Positions 6,031 to 8,460 of a stretch of 8,460 nt of DNA are shown here, one piece after another. The notes beneath the pieces are model-generated. The model saw only the letters and a program-made list of their open reading frames with translations, had not been told where the DNA came from and did not search any database. Each line of letters opens with the position of its first letter. Within the stretch, counting starts at the first letter, position 1. This stretch comes from Candidatus Gastranaerophilales bacterium (lineage in GTDB: Bacteria > Cyanobacteriota > Vampirovibrionia > Gastranaerophilales > Gastranaerophilaceae). The position numbers and the translations under genes were made by a program. The DNA is taken from the NCBI GenBank assembly GCA_947632315.1, contig CANROV010000079.1:1-8460 (forward strand), read 5' to 3'.

Positions 6031-6059
6031 AATATAATATAATTATACATATGTTACAA
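6031..6059 (-). promoter_or_regulatory. Candidate promoter for the XRE regulator, with embedded palindrome
   Basis: On the minus strand TTGTAA (6059-6054) and TATATT (6036-6031) are 17 nt apart, giving a start near 6024 and a leader of about 34 nt with the strong ribosome binding site. An 8-bp palindrome, ACATATGT (6047-6054), touches the -35 and could serve as an operator, possibly for autoregulation. The promoter is plausible; the operator is speculation. Confidence 0.4.
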
Positions 6060-6113
6060 ATATTAATATACTATTTAAGAAAATTTTCATACTTATAGAT
6101 GAAATAAAAAATT

Positions 6114-6191
6114 AAATTTCCTATAAAATAAGTAAAAGGGGAAAAATATTTATAATATTTCTTTATCTAATATAAATATACTAGGAAATTT
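6114..6191. repeat. Inverted repeats in the divergent xre/TPR intergenic region
   Basis: AAATTTCCTA at 6114-6123 is matched exactly in reverse complement by TAGGAAATTT at 6182-6191, with 58 nt between. Nested inside, AAATATT (6144-6150) and AATATTT (6154-6160) form a perfect 7-bp dyad about a 3-nt centre, next to a GGGG run (6138-6141). The region is the longest gene-free stretch here (5991-6259). The outer repeat contains a GG/CC pair, so it is less trivially due to AT-richness than the inner one. Possible operator sites; not proven. Confidence 0.35.
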
Positions 6192-6218
6192 TATGAATTT
6201 GGGTATATAATTTATAAT
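6190..6218 (+). promoter_or_regulatory. Candidate promoter for the exported TPR gene
   Basis: A consensus TATAAT at 6213-6218 is preceded at 17 nt by a weak TTTATG (6190-6195). A second TATAAT sits at 6206-6211 but lacks a -35. Transcription near 6225 would leave a leader of about 35 nt carrying the AAAGAGGG ribosome binding site (6245-6252) 7 nt before the ATG. The weak -35 overlaps the right arm of the inverted repeat, so an activator or repressor bound there could matter. Confidence 0.45.
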
Positions 6219-6259
6219 GAGGTAAGATTAATTACAAGCATTTTAAAGAGGGCAAATAA

Positions 6260-7105
6260 ATGAAAAAACTAATCATATTTGGGATAATGTTATCATTACT
6301 ATCCGGAATATACATGAGTACATACTCTGCCGATGATACAACAACAACGAAACTGAGTGCAGAAGAGAAAGCACAGCTTCAAGATGCAATATCAAAATAT
6401 AAAACAAAAAATTATTTAGGCTGTATATCAAATTTAAGACAGTATGTACAAAAAGACCCTGCCAATGCCGTAGCTTGGTATTACCTTGGTAATTCATATA
6501 TGAATGTATCACTTAAACAAGATGCTCAATACGCATTTGAACAAGTAATAGTTTTAAATACAGTCCCAAAACTTACATCCTATGCTATTCAAGCAAAATT
6601 ATGCATGGAAAAAACACAAAAGTGTAAATATTATAACTTGAATAAAAAAGAAATTGCAAAACTAAAAGAAAATCCATCAGGATTTTTAAAGACGTATGAA
6701 GCCGAAAAATCAAAAACATCATACGATCCTGAAGAAACGGAAATTAAAAAATTAATACAAGGCAGTTATGGAAGTAATTTACATCCGCAAGCAGAAACAG
6801 TAATAAGGACTGAAAAAGCTAATATTAATTCGGCAAAATCAGCTCCGGCAAGAAAAGCAACACCTTCTGCTACGCCTTTTAAGAATAATAAAGCTTCTTT
6901 GGATGATAATGACAGTGAAAAATACGCAAAAGCTGTTGAGTTAATTAAACAGGATATGCAAATGCAAAGTTTATCAATGATGCTTGACAGGCCTGATAAT
7001 AATCACAGAAATGAATATCAAAATTATCTGCTGAACGGCAATAATGAAATGACGCCTGAAATGATTCAAGCTATCATGATGCAAAATATGATACCTAACA
7101 TTTAA
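6260..7105 (+). CDS. Exported TPR-repeat protein with Met-rich C-terminal tail
   Basis: This 281-residue protein starts with a classical signal peptide: MKK, a hydrophobic core (about 4-22) and probable cleavage near A24 before DD. There is no lipobox cysteine, so a soluble periplasmic or secreted protein is expected. Residues 37-69 form a degenerate TPR helix pair and 70-103 a good TPR (A.W..LG..Y then DA..AF..VI.LN). A charged linker follows (125-170), then a Ser/Ala/Pro/Thr-rich low-complexity stretch (190-207), an acidic patch (213-220) and a tail with nine methionines in residues 233-277. Cysteines at 55, 115 and 122 could be oxidised if exported. TPRs bind proteins; no catalytic motif is seen. 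The name of the partner cannot be given. A strong AAAGAGGG ribosome binding site supports the ATG. The second TPR gene starts 109 nt downstream with its own candidate promoter, so they may be separately expressed. Confidence 0.75.
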   Translation: MKKLIIFGIMLSLLSGIYMSTYSADDTTTTKLSAEEKAQLQDAISKYKTKNYLGCISNLRQYVQKDPANAVAWYYLGNSYMNVSLKQDAQYAFEQVIVLNTVPKLTSYAIQAKLCMEKTQKCKYYNLNKKEIAKLKENPSGFLKTYEAEKSKTSYDPEETEIKKLIQGSYGSNLHPQAETVIRTEKANINSAKSAPARKATPSATPFKNNKASLDDNDSEKYAKAVELIKQDMQMQSLSMMLDRPDNNHRNEYQNYLLNGNNEMTPEMIQAIMMQNMIPNI

Positions 7106-7114
7106 TTTGATAAG

Positions 7115-7144
7115 TTAATATAAAATCAGCTAAATACGTATAAT
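7115..7144 (+). promoter_or_regulatory. Candidate promoter for the cytoplasmic TPR gene
   Basis: TTAATA (7115-7120, four of six matches) and TATAAT (7139-7144) are 18 nt apart. A leader of about 65 nt would follow. A second TATAAT at 7193-7198 has no partner -35 and sits too close to the ribosome binding site. No terminator hairpin is evident between the two TPR genes. Confidence 0.3.
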
Positions 7145-7214
7145 TTGTGTTAAAAAATGACGGTTCATTAAGAATTACGTTTACCTTTTTTATATAATTG
7201 TTAAGGGTAATAAT

Positions 7215-7889
7215 ATGAATCAGCAAAATGAAATCGAAGAACTATTTTACATAAAAAAAAATTATTCTCAAATAAAAGAAAAACTTAAAAATAATTCGGA
7301 TTTACAGAATTTAAATTTACTTGGTAAAATTTATTTAAACGAATTAAATTTGAATAAAGCAATAGACTGCTTTTTTAAATCTAAAAGTTCATATGAATTC
7401 GGATACTGCTTATTTTTAAAAGGCGAATATGATAAAGCACTTAAAGTATTTAATTATATAAATAATCAATCATCAGCAGTTAAGTGGAATATATTTTTAA
7501 TAAAACTCATACGAAACGAAGTAAAAGATTATCCGACATTTTTCCAAATAAGAAATTATTATGAACGAGATTTAGACATATTGATACAGCTTAAACAAAA
7601 AGAAGCAGTAAAAACAATTTTGGAGAATATAAAATATTTAGAACAATTTAATTCAGAGATATACAAATATACGGCAAGAGTACTGTTAAATAACGGTATA
7701 ACGGAAACAGCAAAAAATTATATCAAAAAGAGTATAGATATATGTTATAAAGACCCGGAGAATCATTTTATAATGGGTGAAATATATGAAAAGACAGGGG
7801 AAAAAGAGGAAGCAAAAAAATCATATTTAAAAGTATTAGAGGTAAATAAAGATTACATGCCTGCAAAAGAAAAAATTAAATTTTTATAA
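7215..7889 (+). CDS. Cytoplasmic tetratricopeptide-repeat protein
   Basis: This 224-residue protein has no signal peptide or membrane segment and is rich in Lys, Asn, Ile and Glu. TPR-like helix pairs are visible at about 30-58 (LLGKIY then NKAIDCFF), 60-83 (FGYCLFLKGEYDKALKVF), 147-175 (YTARVLLNNG then TAKNYIKKSI) and 181-212 (PENHFIMGEIYEKTGEKEEA then YLKVLEVN). The last is closest to consensus; the central 90-145 region is helical but diverged and may hide more repeats. TPR arrays scaffold protein complexes, so this is probably an adaptor, with unknown partner. The ATG at 7215 has an AAGGG seven bases upstream. It ends 67 nt before clpC on the same strand; whether they share a transcript is open because candidate promoter elements lie in that gap. 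I cannot assign a specific function. Confidence 0.75.
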   Translation: MNQQNEIEELFYIKKNYSQIKEKLKNNSDLQNLNLLGKIYLNELNLNKAIDCFFKSKSSYEFGYCLFLKGEYDKALKVFNYINNQSSAVKWNIFLIKLIRNEVKDYPTFFQIRNYYERDLDILIQLKQKEAVKTILENIKYLEQFNSEIYKYTARVLLNNGITETAKNYIKKSIDICYKDPENHFIMGEIYEKTGEKEEAKKSYLKVLEVNKDYMPAKEKIKFL

Positions 7890-7893
7890 CCGA

Positions 7894-7921
7894 TTGTATA
7901 ATTTAAATTATGGTGTAAAAT
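7894..7921 (+). promoter_or_regulatory. Candidate clpC promoter with a 14-bp palindrome in the spacer
   Basis: TTGTAT (7894-7899) and TAAAAT (7916-7921) are 16 nt apart, giving a start near 7928. The spacer region holds a perfect 14-bp palindrome at 7898-7911 (ATAATTTAAATTAT), well placed for a repressor. An alternative -10, TATAAT at 7897-7902, lacks a -35. Neither a CIRCE element (HrcA) nor a CtsR heptad repeat, the usual stress operators of Gram-positive clpC genes, is present. AT-only palindromes also arise by chance in such DNA. Confidence 0.35.
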
Positions 7922-7956
7922 AGATAATATAGAGTCTTATTAGGAGAATCAAAGTA

Positions 7957-8460
7957 ATGTTTGAACGTTTTACCGAGAAGGCTATAAAAGTAATAATGCT
8001 TGCTCAAGAAGAAGCCAGAAGACTAGGTCATAATTTTGTAGGAACAGAACAGGTTTTATTGGGATTAATTGGCGAAGGAACAGGAGTAGCCGCAAAAACC
8101 TTAAAATCGATGGGCGTAACGTTAAAAGACGCAAGAGTAGAAGTCGAAAAAATTATAGGCAGAGGTTCAGGTTTTGTAGCAGTTGAAATTCCTTTTACGC
8201 CTAGAGCAAAAAGAGTATTGGAATTGTCTTGGGATGAAGCAAGACAATTAGGTCATAATTATATAGGTACGGAGCATCTGCTACTCGGATTAATAAGAGA
8301 AGGCGAAGGTGTTGCGGCAAGAGTCCTGGAGAATTTGGGCGTTGACTTAAATAAAGTAAGAAGCAACGTTATAAAAATGCTGGGCGAAACAAAACCAACC
8401 CAACCTTCATCAGTTTCATCATCAAGCGGAAAAACAAAAACACCAAGCTTGGATGAATTC
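7957..8460 (+). CDS. clpC: ATP-dependent Clp protease ATP-binding subunit ClpC, N-terminal part (cut by window edge)
   Basis: The frame is open from the ATG at 7957 to the window end: 168 residues of a protein normally around 820. ClpC is a cytoplasmic AAA+ unfoldase that feeds substrates to the ClpP peptidase and so drives regulated proteolysis. What is visible is the N-terminal substrate- and adaptor-binding domain, made of two Clp_N repeats: the first (about 1-65) with GHNFVGTEQVLLGLIGEGTG, the second (about 78-140) with GHNYIGTEHLLLGLIREGEG. A Ser/Thr/Lys linker and the start of the conserved KTPSLDEF segment follow, leading to the first ATPase domain outside the window. Sequence is strikingly close to cyanobacterial ClpC. 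The start is supported by an AGGAG at 7942-7946, ten bases upstream. No ctsR, mcsA or mcsB precedes it, unlike the Firmicutes operon and as in cyanobacteria. Confidence 0.96.
   Translation, partial: MFERFTEKAIKVIMLAQEEARRLGHNFVGTEQVLLGLIGEGTGVAAKTLKSMGVTLKDARVEVEKIIGRGSGFVAVEIPFTPRAKRVLELSWDEARQLGHNYIGTEHLLLGLIREGEGVAARVLENLGVDLNKVRSNVIKMLGETKPTQPSSVSSSSGKTKTPSLDEF

Noticed and set aside
6273..6512. Minus-strand open frame of 79 codons inside the exported TPR gene
   Set aside because: Antisense to the signal peptide and TPR region; no ribosome binding site and no recognisable protein.

Overview
The window looks like a chromosomal segment of a non-photosynthetic cyanobacterial relative, in or near Candidatus Gastranaerophilales / Melainabacteria (Vampirovibrionia). 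Three things point there. The ClpC amino terminus at the right edge is almost word-for-word cyanobacterial (starts MFERFTEKAIKVIMLAQEEA, followed by two Clp_N repeats). The RimI, BioY and YggT (Ycf19-type) proteins carry cyanobacterium-like motifs. The DNA is very A+T-rich (roughly 70% by eye) and no photosynthesis gene is visible. The assignment is an inference from protein resemblance, not from a search.

Layout, left to right. (1) 1-1056, plus strand: a methylthioadenosine phosphorylase (MTAP) gene missing only its first few codons, then a small YggT-family membrane protein gene 11 nt downstream. (2) 1080-2226, minus strand: a two-gene unit, rimI (GNAT acetyltransferase) overlapping bioY (biotin transporter S component). 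(3) 2272-3366, plus strand: hemW, divergent from rimI across about 45 nt that hold two back-to-back extended -10 promoters. (4) 3363-4073, minus strand: an unrecognised glycine-zipper membrane protein whose stop codon overlaps that of hemW. (5) 4198-5759, plus strand: tatD and tlyA, coupled by a TGATG junction. (6) 5760-5990, minus strand: a 76-residue XRE-type regulator. (7) 6260-7105 and 7215-7889, plus strand: an exported TPR protein with a Met-rich tail, then a cytoplasmic TPR protein. (8) 7957 to the right edge, plus strand: the start of clpC.

Most genes are housekeeping: purine and methionine salvage (MTAP), biotin uptake (BioY), haem handling (HemW), DNA and RNA maintenance (TatD, TlyA), ribosomal protein acetylation (RimI) and proteolysis (ClpC). 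They do not form one pathway. No gene-free stretch exceeds 300 nt; the longest, 5991-6259, holds the divergent promoters and inverted repeats between the XRE gene and the exported TPR gene.

I see no mobile element, CRISPR array, tRNA, rRNA, toxin-antitoxin pair or defence cassette, and nothing that demands a new multi-gene system. The points most worth a second look are the unknown membrane protein (3363-4073), the unusual acetyl-CoA-loop residues and start of RimI, the tight rimI/hemW divergent promoter with an apparently leaderless hemW, and the exported TPR protein with a Met-rich tail.
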